Assembly (NCBI GenBank): GCA_013695435.1
Contig: JACDAM010000293.1
Span: 1 to 36,838 of the forward strand
Direction of reading: 5' to 3'
DNA: 36,838 nt
Origin: Burkholderiales bacterium
Lineage (GTDB): Bacteria > Pseudomonadota > Gammaproteobacteria > Burkholderiales > JACMKV01
How positions within the stretch are numbered: the stretch's first letter is position 1; every line of letters starts with the position of its first letter. The translations under genes and the position numbers were made by a program. The notes beneath the pieces were generated by a model that was not told where the DNA came from, ran no database searches, and saw only the letters and a program-made list of their open reading frames with translations. Below are positions 28,373 through 36,838 of the stretch, one piece after another.

Positions 28373-30253
28373 ATGCCCGTAAATTTTGATCTCATTGTCG
28401 TCGGCGGCGGTCATGCCGGTACTGAGGCCGCGCTTGCTGCGGCCCGTATAGGGGCCGCGACCTTGCTGCTTACCCACAACATCGAAACCATAGGACAAAT
28501 GTCGTGTAATCCATCGATTGGCGGGATTGGCAAAGGACATCTCGTCAGAGAAGTCGACGCGTTGGGCGGCTGGATGGCAACGGCTGCGGACGCCGCGGCC
28601 ATTCAGGTGCGCTTACTCAATTCCAGCAAAGGGCCCGCAGTTCGCGCCACGCGCGTGCAAGCAGACCGGCAATTGTACAAGCAGGCTGTAAGACAAAAAG
28701 TAGAACAGCAGCAAGGCCTCAAGATTTTCCAGCAACCTGTTGCCGATATTACCTTTGATGCTTCCGGCGTAACCGGCGTGACGACTGAGCTAGGCCTGCG
28801 TTTTGCAGCGCGTGCGGTCGTGCTGACCGCGGGGACGTTCTTGTCCGGCCTGATGCACATTGGTTTGACCAGGATTCCTGGCGGGCGGGCCGGCGATGCT
28901 CCATCTTGCAGCCTCGCGAAGCGCATGTCGGAGCTAAAACTGCCGATCGGGAGGCTCAAGACAGGCACACCGCCCCGTATCGATGGCAGAAGCATCGATT
29001 TCGCCCGCCTACCCGTGCAGCCCGGCGATGATCCCCCGCCATTTTTCTCGTTTTTACCCTCTGCCCAGCGGCCGCGGCAGGTGCCTTGCTGGATCACGAA
29101 CACGACCGAGCGCACGCACGAGATCATCCGAAATGGACTGTCGCGCTCGCCTCTGTATACCGGGGCCATCGCCGGCGTCGGACCGCGCTATTGCCCTTCA
29201 ATAGAAGACAAGATCACGCGCTTCGCCGAGAAAACGAGCCATCAGATATTTCTCGAACCCGAGGGGCTGACGGTTAACGAAATTTACCCGAACGGGATTT
29301 CTACCAGTTTGCCATTCGACGTTCAGCTTGAGCTTGTGCAGTCGATACCGGGGCTTGAGCGAGCCCACATAACGCGGCCGGGTTATGCGATCGAGTACGA
29401 TTACTTTGATCCACGCAGCTTGAAAAGCTCACTGGAAAGCAAAAACATCCCCGGATTGTTTTTTGCCGGACAAATCAACGGCACGACCGGGTACGAGGAA
29501 GCGGCCGCCCAAGGCCTGTTGGCCGGTATTAATGCCGCGCTTTACGTTCGCAGTGATGAGCCTTGGTGCCCCCGCCGCGATCAGGCTTATCTGGGTGTGC
29601 TGGTCGACGACCTGATCACGCGCGGAGTCACCGAGCCTTATCGCATGTTTACCAGCCGCGCCGAGTACCGCCTGAGCTTGCGCGAAGACAACGCCGATCT
29701 GCGCCTCACCGAAATCGGACACAAGCTTGGTGTGGTCGACGATGTGCGTTGGCGCCATTTCGAGAGGAAGCGTGAAGACATAGCGCGCGAAGCTGAGCGG
29801 CTGAAAAACACATGGGTGAACCCTAAACTGGTTGCGGACCTCGATGCCCAGCGAGTATTCGGCCAATCCATCGACCGCGAATACACTCTGGACGAATTGC
29901 TGCGGCGCCCCAATGTGAGTTACGCGTCATTGCTGACCCTGCCCGTTGCTGGTACAGCGACTGCGAGCACCGCAGTCGCCGAACAAGTGGAAATTCAGGC
30001 AAAGTATCGAGGCTATATTGACCGGCAGCGGGAGGAAATAGCCCGCCAAAAGCAGTCCGAGGATAAGCGGTTGCCACTCGATCTTGATTACACCAAAGTG
30101 CCCGGGCTTTCGATTGAGGTGCAGCAGAAGCTGAATCGGCACAAGCCCGAAACTTTGGGTCAGGCCGGCCGAATTCCGGGCGTCACCCCGGCCGCACTTT
30201 CGCTTTTGTTAGTGCACCTGAAGCGACGCTTCAGCGATCAGCTCTCCGCGTGA
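28373..30253 (+). CDS. mnmG: tRNA uridine-34 5-carboxymethylaminomethyl modification enzyme MnmG
   Basis: FAD-dependent partner of MnmE (also called GidA). The 626-residue protein opens with the dinucleotide motif [20 protein letters not shown]. It has [23 protein letters not shown] (active-site Cys region), [52 protein letters not shown] (second FAD motif) and the C-terminal helical domain binding MnmE and tRNA (YRGYIDRQ...[14 protein letters not shown]). Start ATG 28373 is 42 bp after parS. It begins mnmG-rsmG-parA-parB. A TAGAAT hexamer ends seven bases before ATG, but there is no matching -35. Confidence 0.97.
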   Translation: MPVNFDLIVVGGGHAGTEAALAAARIGAATLLLTHNIETIGQMSCNPSIGGIGKGHLVREVDALGGWMATAADAAAIQVRLLNSSKGPAVRATRVQADRQLYKQAVRQKVEQQQGLKIFQQPVADITFDASGVTGVTTELGLRFAARAVVLTAGTFLSGLMHIGLTRIPGGRAGDAPSCSLAKRMSELKLPIGRLKTGTPPRIDGRSIDFARLPVQPGDDPPPFFSFLPSAQRPRQVPCWITNTTERTHEIIRNGLSRSPLYTGAIAGVGPRYCPSIEDKITRFAEKTSHQIFLEPEGLTVNEIYPNGISTSLPFDVQLELVQSIPGLERAHITRPGYAIEYDYFDPRSLKSSLESKNIPGLFFAGQINGTTGYEEAAAQGLLAGINAALYVRSDEPWCPRRDQAYLGVLVDDLITRGVTEPYRMFTSRAEYRLSLREDNADLRLTEIGHKLGVVDDVRWRHFERKREDIAREAERLKNTWVNPKLVADLDAQRVFGQSIDREYTLDELLRRPNVSYASLLTLPVAGTATASTAVAEQVEIQAKYRGYIDRQREEIARQKQSEDKRLPLDLDYTKVPGLSIEVQQKLNRHKPETLGQAGRIPGVTPAALSLLLVHLKRRFSDQLSA

Positions 30254-30876
30254 GCCTGGCTTCGCAACTCGCGCAAGGCCTCGTCGCGCTATCGCTGCAG
30301 TTGCCGGAAGATGCCGAGGCGCGACTGCTCAGCTTCCTTGATTTATTGCAGAAGTGGAACAAGGTGTATAACCTGACGGCGATACGCGAGGCGGATCAAA
30401 TGGTTGCCCGCCATTTGCTCGACAGCTTATCGGTGCTCCCCCATTTCGGCGGACAGCGCATTATCGATGTCGGCAGCGGAGCTGGCCTTCCAGGTATCCC
30501 AATCGCTATCGCCAGACCGGAAGCAAGTATTTGTTTACTTGAGGTAAATCATAAAAGGGCGACTTTTCTCCAGCAGGCCATCACAGAATTGGGTCTGCGC
30601 AATGCGAGCGTCGTTGTGAGCCGGGTCGAAGATTTCCGGCCGGCGACTAAATTCGATGTGGTCATCTCGAGAGCTTTTGCCGATTTGTCCGAGTACGTTG
30701 CCCTTGCCGGACATCTGTGTATTGCGGGTGGCCTCATGGTCGCAATGAAAGGCTTGCACCCTTTTGAAGAACTGTCGCAATTGCCGTCAAACGTCGCCGA
30801 AAAGAATGTGATCAGGCTTGAAGTTCCGAACCTCGCGGCGGAACGTCATTTGGTTGTGATGACTCTGAAGGCCTGA
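30250..30876 (+). CDS. rsmG: 16S rRNA (guanine-527-N7) methyltransferase
   Basis: Methylates G527 of 16S rRNA (older name GidB). The 208-residue protein has the family N-terminus ([39 protein letters not shown]), the SAM-binding [17 protein letters not shown], and [17 protein letters not shown]. It starts with GTG 30250, overlapping the mnmG stop by four bases (GTGA), so the two are translationally coupled. parA begins one base after its stop codon. Confidence 0.96.
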   Translation: MSLASQLAQGLVALSLQLPEDAEARLLSFLDLLQKWNKVYNLTAIREADQMVARHLLDSLSVLPHFGGQRIIDVGSGAGLPGIPIAIARPEASICLLEVNHKRATFLQQAITELGLRNASVVVSRVEDFRPATKFDVVISRAFADLSEYVALAGHLCIAGGLMVAMKGLHPFEELSQLPSNVAEKNVIRLEVPNLAAERHLVVMTLKA

Positions 30877-30877
30877 A

Positions 30878-31681
30878 GTGGTCAAGACTTTTGCTATCGC
30901 CAATCAAAAAGGCGGCGTCGGGAAAACAACGACCAGCGTCAACCTCGCCGCTAGTTTGGCTGCCATAGGACAGCACGTCCTCCTCGTAGACCTGGACCCC
31001 CAGGGTAATGCGACCATGGGCAGCGGAATAAATAAGCGAGCACTGACTTCTACTATATACCAGGTATTGCTGGGCGAATCGGCGGCAGCAGCGACTCGGG
31101 TAGCGTCGGAGAGCGGAAAGTACGATGTGATTCCGGCCAATCGCGAACTGGCAGGAGCGGAGGTCGAATTGGTCGATATAACGCACCGAGAGGCGCGTCT
31201 TCGCGATGCGCTGAAAGAAATAGAAAACGATTACGATTTTATTCTCATCGATTGTCCGCCTGCCCTCAGCTTGCTCACCCTGAACGGATTATGTGCGGCG
31301 CAAACGGTGATGATTCCGATGCAGTGCGAGTATTACGCGCTCGAAGGCCTCAGCGATCTCGTGCAGACGATAAAAAAGGTGCGCGCCAACTTGAACCCGG
31401 CCCTCGAGATCGAAGGCCTGCTGCGCACGATGTTTGACCCGCGCAACACATTGGCGCAGCAGGTTTCCGACCAGTTGCAGCGACACTTCGGCAACAAGGT
31501 TTATCGCACGATTATCCCGCGCAATATCCGGCTCGCCGAGGCTCCGAGTTATGGTATTCCCGCTCTCGGTTTCGACAAGCAATCGAAAGGGGCGTTGGCC
31601 TATCTGGCCCTAGCCAACGAGATCGTCGACAAGTCTTCGAAGCCCGAATGGGTAGAAGCCGGGGATGCGCGGGCGCAATAA
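30878..31681 (+). CDS. parA: Chromosome-partitioning ATPase ParA (Soj type)
   Basis: DNA-binding ATPase that moves ParB-parS complexes. The 267-residue protein has the deviant Walker A (ANQKGGVGKTTTSVNLA, about 8-24), LVDLDPQGNATMG (A'), FILIDCPPALSLLTLN (Walker B) and IPRNIRLAEAPSYGIP. It has no N-terminal helix-turn-helix, as expected for chromosomal ParA. Start is GTG 30878, one base after rsmG. Its last codons lie in a 20-bp tandem duplication that now separates it from parB by 16 bases. Confidence 0.97.
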   Translation: MVKTFAIANQKGGVGKTTTSVNLAASLAAIGQHVLLVDLDPQGNATMGSGINKRALTSTIYQVLLGESAAAATRVASESGKYDVIPANRELAGAEVELVDITHREARLRDALKEIENDYDFILIDCPPALSLLTLNGLCAAQTVMIPMQCEYYALEGLSDLVQTIKKVRANLNPALEIEGLLRTMFDPRNTLAQQVSDQLQRHFGNKVYRTIIPRNIRLAEAPSYGIPALGFDKQSKGALAYLALANEIVDKSSKPEWVEAGDARAQ

Positions 31682-31708
31682 ATAAGGTGCGGGCACAATG
31701 AATAAAGT
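31669..31708 (+). repeat. 20-bp tandem duplication at the parA-parB junction
   Basis: Two adjacent 20-bp units (31669-31688 and 31689-31708) match at 17 of 20 positions; all three differences are A/G changes. Unit 1 holds the parA stop (CAATAA); unit 2 holds the parB start in CAATGA. Joined in frame, unit 2 alone would give an ATGA stop/start overlap. Confidence 0.85.
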
Positions 31709-32552
31709 GCGAGGACTAGGCCGAGGTCTCGATGCCCTGCTCACGAACGACGAACAGCGAAGCGAAAGCGATCGCTTGCAGTCATTGAACGTTAACCTGT
31801 TGCAGCCGGGCAAGTATCAGCCGCGGACGCGCATGGACGACGAGAGCTTGACCGATCTCGCCGATTCGATAAAGGCACAAGGCGTCATGCAGCCAATCCT
31901 TGTGCGCCCGATCGAAGGCTCACGGTATGAAATCATCGCGGGCGAACGGCGCTGGCGGGCGGCCAGGCTTGCCGGCCTGACCGAGGTGCCGACGGTAACG
32001 CGAATAGTCGCCGACAATGCCGCCCTCGCGATGGCTTTGATCGAAAATATTCAGCGCGAGGATCTCAATCCGCTCGAAGAGGCGGCCGGTATTCAGCGCT
32101 TGATCGGCGAATTCGGCATGACGCATCAGGAAGCGTCTGAGGCGGTGGGGCGATCGAGAAGTGCGGTCAGCAACATGTTGCGGCTTCTTGCGTTGACTCC
32201 GGCCGTGCAAAAGCTGCTGGCCGAGGGCAAGCTGGACATGGGTCATGCGCGCGCCTTGTTGCCATTCGACGCCGGTAACCAGACCGAACTCGCGCATCGA
32301 ATTGTCGACCAAGGCCTGTCGGTTCGGGAGGCAGAGCGTTTGGCTCACGCGGCTGCATCCCCTGACAAACCTTCAGTTATACCGATGCGCGGCGCGGCGA
32401 TTACCCGCGATCGCGACATTCTGCGGCTGCAGGAAGAGGTCTCGCAGCGGCTCGGCGCGAACGTCGAAATCAAACCCAGGAAGAAGGGCGGGACGATAAC
32501 GATCGCCTATAGCGATCTGGGCCAACTCGATACGATACTGGCCAGGTTTTAG
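31698..32552 (+). CDS. parB: Chromosome-partitioning protein ParB (Spo0J type)
   Basis: CTP-dependent clamp that loads at parS and recruits ParA and SMC. The 284-residue protein starts RGLGRGLDALL. It has the ParB/Srx domain with VNLLQPGKYQPR and the CTP-binding GERRWRAARLAGL and ENIQREDLNPLEEA boxes. The helix-turn-helix MTHQEASEAVGRSRSAVSNMLRLL follows, then a C-terminal dimerisation domain ending ITIAYSDLGQLDTILARF. Start ATG 31698 lies in the second unit of the duplication; an AAGG from the first unit is 10 bases upstream. The parS at 28310 is its expected target. Confidence 0.97.
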   Translation: MNKVRGLGRGLDALLTNDEQRSESDRLQSLNVNLLQPGKYQPRTRMDDESLTDLADSIKAQGVMQPILVRPIEGSRYEIIAGERRWRAARLAGLTEVPTVTRIVADNAALAMALIENIQREDLNPLEEAAGIQRLIGEFGMTHQEASEAVGRSRSAVSNMLRLLALTPAVQKLLAEGKLDMGHARALLPFDAGNQTELAHRIVDQGLSVREAERLAHAAASPDKPSVIPMRGAAITRDRDILRLQEEVSQRLGANVEIKPRKKGGTITIAYSDLGQLDTILARF

Positions 32553-32593
32553 CGCGGCGGGCGATGAGGCGCGATTGGCAGCGAGCCAAGACG

Positions 32594-32623
32594 TTGACAT
32601 AAATAGCGTCGGAATACTAAAAT
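32594..32623 (+). promoter_or_regulatory. Sigma70 promoter of the ATP synthase operon
   Basis: TTGACA (32594-32599, perfect), an 18-bp spacer and TAAAAT (32618-32623, 5/6). It lies 41 bp after parB and about 50 bp before atpI, the right place for the atp operon promoter. Confidence 0.7.
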
Positions 32624-32672
32624 CGTTTTCTTCTTGAGTGGCGTAAACGAGCGTCAACAACGGCGCCCGGTA

Positions 32673-34105
<1,433 letters not shown>

Positions 34106-34122
34106 GGCAAAAAGGGGGTTTT

Positions 34123-34593
34123 GTGAGCATCAACGCTACCTTGATCGGCCAGATTATCTGGTTCGCGCTGTTCGTCTGGTTCACGATGAGATATGTCTGG
34201 CCGCCGCTGCAAAAAGCCATGCACGAACGCCAGAAGCAAATCGCCGACGGTCTCGCTGCGTCCGAACGCGGCAAGCAGGAACTCGAAGCGGCCGGCCGCC
34301 GCTCGCAAGACGCCGCGCAGGAAGCGCGTAAACGCGCCGCCGAAATCATCAGCCAGGCCGAAAAGCGCGGCGCGCAAATCGTCGAGGAAGCCAAGCTCGG
34401 CGCCAAGACCGAAGGCGAGCGCATCATCGCCGGCGCCAAAGCCGAAATCGATCAGGAAACCTTTCGCGCCAGAGAAGCGCTGCGCAGCCAGGTCGCGGTG
34501 CTCGCGATCGCCGGCGCCGAGAAGATATTGCGCCGTGAAGTCGATGCCAAAGCGCACGCTGAATTGCTGACCGCTATCCAGGCCGATTTGTAG
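34123..34593 (+). CDS. atpF: F1Fo ATP synthase subunit b
   Basis: Peripheral stalk subunit linking Fo to F1. The 156-residue protein has one N-terminal membrane helix ([25 protein letters not shown]) and a long charged coiled coil rich in Ala, Glu, Lys and Arg. It ends near [13 protein letters not shown], which binds delta. The start is GTG 34123 with a strong AAGGGGG site upstream. It lies 17 bp after atpE and one base before atpH. Confidence 0.96.
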   Translation: MSINATLIGQIIWFALFVWFTMRYVWPPLQKAMHERQKQIADGLAASERGKQELEAAGRRSQDAAQEARKRAAEIISQAEKRGAQIVEEAKLGAKTEGERIIAGAKAEIDQETFRAREALRSQVAVLAIAGAEKILRREVDAKAHAELLTAIQADL

Positions 34594-34594
34594 A

Positions 34595-35131
34595 ATGGCC
34601 GAAGCGACCACCATTGCCCGGCCCTATGCGGAAGCCGCTTTCAGCCTCGCGCAGGAAAACAACGCCATTCCGCGCTGGTCCAGCTTTCTCGAATTGAGCG
34701 CAGCGGTCGCAAGGCACGAGCGGGTGCGGGCGCTGATCGGCAATCCTCGCATCACCTCCGAACAGGTGCTGAAGATATTTACTGGGGTAGCGGGCCAGTC
34801 ACTGGGCGCCCACGGTACCAACTTCCTCAACGCCCTCGCCAAGAACGGCCGTCTGGAAGTGCTTCCCGAAATCAGTCAGATGTTCGAAGAGATGAAAGCG
34901 CAGCACGGCGGCGCGCTCGAAGCTACTATACATTCGGCGTTTCCCCTGAATGACGCGCAGCTCAAAGGCCTCGTGCAGGACCTGGAAACGCGCTTCAAAC
35001 GCAAGATCGAGGCTGACTTGCGCGTTGCCCCGGAATTGATCGGCGGCGTAAAAATCGAAATCGGCGACCAGGTTCTCGACGCTTCAGTCCGCGGCCGCCT
35101 GACAGCGATGGCGGCAGCGTTGACTGCCTGA
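34595..35131 (+). CDS. atpH: F1Fo ATP synthase subunit delta
   Basis: Caps the F1 head and joins it to subunit b. The 178-residue protein has the family N-terminus ([16 protein letters not shown]), [24 protein letters not shown], and a C-terminal region ending [23 protein letters not shown]. Start ATG 34595 is one base after the atpF stop, so translation is probably coupled. It is 59 bp before atpA. Confidence 0.97.
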   Translation: MAEATTIARPYAEAAFSLAQENNAIPRWSSFLELSAAVARHERVRALIGNPRITSEQVLKIFTGVAGQSLGAHGTNFLNALAKNGRLEVLPEISQMFEEMKAQHGGALEATIHSAFPLNDAQLKGLVQDLETRFKRKIEADLRVAPELIGGVKIEIGDQVLDASVRGRLTAMAAALTA

Positions 35132-35190
35132 CCAGAGAGTCGCGCCGATCAGGCTACATACAGCCACGAACCCTACAGATTGGAGACACC

Positions 35191-36732
35191 ATGCAGCTAA
35201 ACCCGTCAGAAATCAGCGAGCTGATCAAGCGCCAGATCGAAGGCATCACCACCAGCGCCGAAATTCGTACCCAGGGCAGCATCGTTTCGGTCACCGACGG
35301 CATTGTGCGTATACACGGGCTGTCGGATGCGATGCAGGGCGAGATGCTTGAATTCCCCGGCAACACATTCGGACTCGCGCTGAACCTTGAGCGCGATTCG
35401 GTCGGCGCGGTGATTTTGGGCGAATACGAACATCTGACGGAAGGCGATACGGTCAAGTGCACCGGCCGCATTCTCGAGGTTCCAATCGGCCGGGAGTTGA
35501 TCGGCCGCGTCGTCGATGCGCTCGGCCAGCCTATCGATGGCAAAGGCCCGGTAAACGCGCAACTGACTTCGCCTATCGAAAAAATCGCGCCGGGCGTCAT
35601 CGCGCGTCAATCTGTCACGCAACCACTGCAAACAGGCTTGAAGGCGGTTGACGCCATGGTCCCTATCGGGCGCGGCCAGCGCGAACTGATTATCGGCGAT
35701 CGCCAGACCGGAAAATCAGCGGTCGCCATTGATACCATCGTCAATCAGAAAGGCACCGGCGTCGTCTGTATCTACGTCGCGATTGGTCAGAAAGCGTCTT
35801 CGATTGCGAACGTCGTGCGCAAACTCGAAGAGCACGGCGCGATGGAGCACACTATCATCGTTGCCGCGGCATCGTCGGATTCAGCGGCCATGCAATACAT
35901 CGCGCCGTATTCGGGCTGCAGCATGGGCGAATATTTCCGCGACCGCGGTGAAGACGCGCTGATCATTTACGACGATCTGACCAAACAGGCGTGGGCCTAT
36001 CGCCAAATTTCGCTGCTGCTGCGCCGCCCCCCCGGACGCGAAGCGTATCCCGGCGATGTTTTTTATCTGCATTCGCGTCTGCTCGAGCGCGCTTCTCGCG
36101 TCAGCGCCGAGCATATCGAAAAGCTGACCGAGGGTAAAGTCAAAGGCAAAACCGGTTCGCTGACAGCCCTGCCGATCATCGAAACCCAGGCTGGCGACGT
36201 CTCCGCATTCGTGCCGACCAACGTGATCTCGATTACTGACGGTCAGATTTTCCTCGAAACCGATCTATTCAACGCCGGCATTCGCCCGGCCATCAACGCC
36301 GGGCTGTCGGTTTCGCGCGTCGGCGGCGCCGCGCAAACCAAAGTCATCAAAAAACTCGGTGGCGGTATTCGCCTGGCGCTCGCGCAATTCCGCGAGTTGG
36401 CGGCATTTGCACAATTCGCGTCCGACCTCGATGAAACGACGCGCAAGCAACTGGAGCGTGGCCGCATGGTTACGGAGTTGATGAAGCAGGCGCAGTTCTC
36501 GACTATGAGCGTATCGGAAATGGCGATCACGCTATTCGCCGTCAATAAAGGTTTTCTCGACGACGTGGAGGTTACGAAGGCCTTGTCCTTCGAGGCTGCT
36601 TTGCAAGCGTACATGAAGAGCAAGCACTCACCTTTGATGGACAAGATCCAGACCGACAAGGATCTGAGCGCGGATTCCGAGAAAGAATTGGCGGAAGCAA
36701 TGACCCAGTTTAAAGCCAACGCGGTCTATTAA
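35191..36732 (+). CDS. atpA: F1Fo ATP synthase subunit alpha
   Basis: Nucleotide-binding, non-catalytic subunit of the F1 hexamer that also supplies the catalytic arginine. At 513 residues it is full length. It has the N-terminal barrel ([21 protein letters not shown]), Walker [81 protein letters not shown] (in segments) and [33 protein letters not shown]. Start ATG 35191 has a GGAG site. The atpG start follows three bases after its stop. Confidence 0.98.
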   Translation: MQLNPSEISELIKRQIEGITTSAEIRTQGSIVSVTDGIVRIHGLSDAMQGEMLEFPGNTFGLALNLERDSVGAVILGEYEHLTEGDTVKCTGRILEVPIGRELIGRVVDALGQPIDGKGPVNAQLTSPIEKIAPGVIARQSVTQPLQTGLKAVDAMVPIGRGQRELIIGDRQTGKSAVAIDTIVNQKGTGVVCIYVAIGQKASSIANVVRKLEEHGAMEHTIIVAAASSDSAAMQYIAPYSGCSMGEYFRDRGEDALIIYDDLTKQAWAYRQISLLLRRPPGREAYPGDVFYLHSRLLERASRVSAEHIEKLTEGKVKGKTGSLTALPIIETQAGDVSAFVPTNVISITDGQIFLETDLFNAGIRPAINAGLSVSRVGGAAQTKVIKKLGGGIRLALAQFRELAAFAQFASDLDETTRKQLERGRMVTELMKQAQFSTMSVSEMAITLFAVNKGFLDDVEVTKALSFEAALQAYMKSKHSPLMDKIQTDKDLSADSEKELAEAMTQFKANAVY

Positions 36733-36734
36733 AA

Positions 36735-36838
36735 ATGGCCAGCGGCAAGGAAATCCGCACCAAGATACGCAGCGTCCAGAACACGCAAAAGATTACGCGC
36801 GCCATGGAAATGGTCGCCGCGAGCAAAATGCGTAAAGC
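36735..36838 (+). CDS. atpG: F1Fo ATP synthase subunit gamma, N-terminal fragment (cut by window edge)
   Basis: Central shaft subunit of F1. Only the first 34 codons are in the window. They read [20 protein letters not shown] followed by [14 protein letters not shown], the family's highly conserved N-terminal helix. Start ATG 36735 is two bases after the atpA stop codon. The usual order predicts atpD and atpC beyond the edge. Confidence 0.96.
   Translation, partial: MASGKEIRTKIRSVQNTQKITRAMEMVAASKMRK

Overview
The window is a chromosomal replication-origin region of a betaproteobacterium. The evidence is the gene order gyrB-dnaN-dnaA / rpmH-rnpA-yidD-yidC-mnmE-mnmG-rsmG-parA-parB-atpIBEFHAG, the cluster def-fmt-rsmB-DUF4390-ntrY-ntrX, and dprA next to a long topoisomerase III. 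The DNA is GC-rich and TTG/GTG starts are common (gyrB, fmt, rsmB, topB, rsmG, parA, atpF). The compact tkt-gap-pgk-pyk-fba operon resembles the cbb-type central-carbon operons of Nitrosomonadales and Thiobacillus-like lineages, but no RuBisCO is visible, so autotrophy cannot be inferred. Family or genus is not assigned.

Layout. (1) 1-182: the last ~59 codons of a plus-strand membrane protein that is cut by the window edge. (2) 183-7193, minus strand: tkt-gap-pgk-pyk-fba. (3) 7315-14202, minus strand: def-fmt-rsmB-DUF4390 protein-ntrY-ntrX, running from N-terminal protein processing and rRNA methylation into an NtrYX-type two-component system. The AAA+ module of the NtrX-like protein has lost its catalytic motifs. 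(4) 14325-19283, plus strand: LysM exported protein, dprA, topB. (5) 19378-24456, minus strand: dnaA-dnaN-gyrB. The dnaA-dnaN gap carries DnaA boxes and a run of DnaA-trio repeats and is the best candidate for oriC. (6) 24621-36838, plus strand: rpmH-rnpA-yidD-yidC-mnmE, then a perfect parS palindrome, mnmG-rsmG-parA-parB, then the F1Fo ATP synthase operon, which is cut in atpG.

How the parts work together. DnaA, the beta clamp, gyrase and ParAB-parS form an initiation and segregation module within about 10 kb. rpmH, rnpA, yidD and yidC link ribosome and RNase P supply to membrane-protein insertion. YidC is the insertase used by Fo subunit c, which is encoded a few kb downstream. mnmE and mnmG build the same tRNA wobble modification and flank parS.

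No mobile element, CRISPR array, tRNA, rRNA, phage or defence gene is visible. No stretch over 300 bases lacks a gene; the largest gap is the 205-bp dnaA-dnaN interval. I found no previously undescribed system. The features most worth a second look are the pseudo-ATPase NtrX, the DnaA-trio origin, an rnpA gene without a canonical start codon, and a 20-bp duplication that uncoupled parA from parB.
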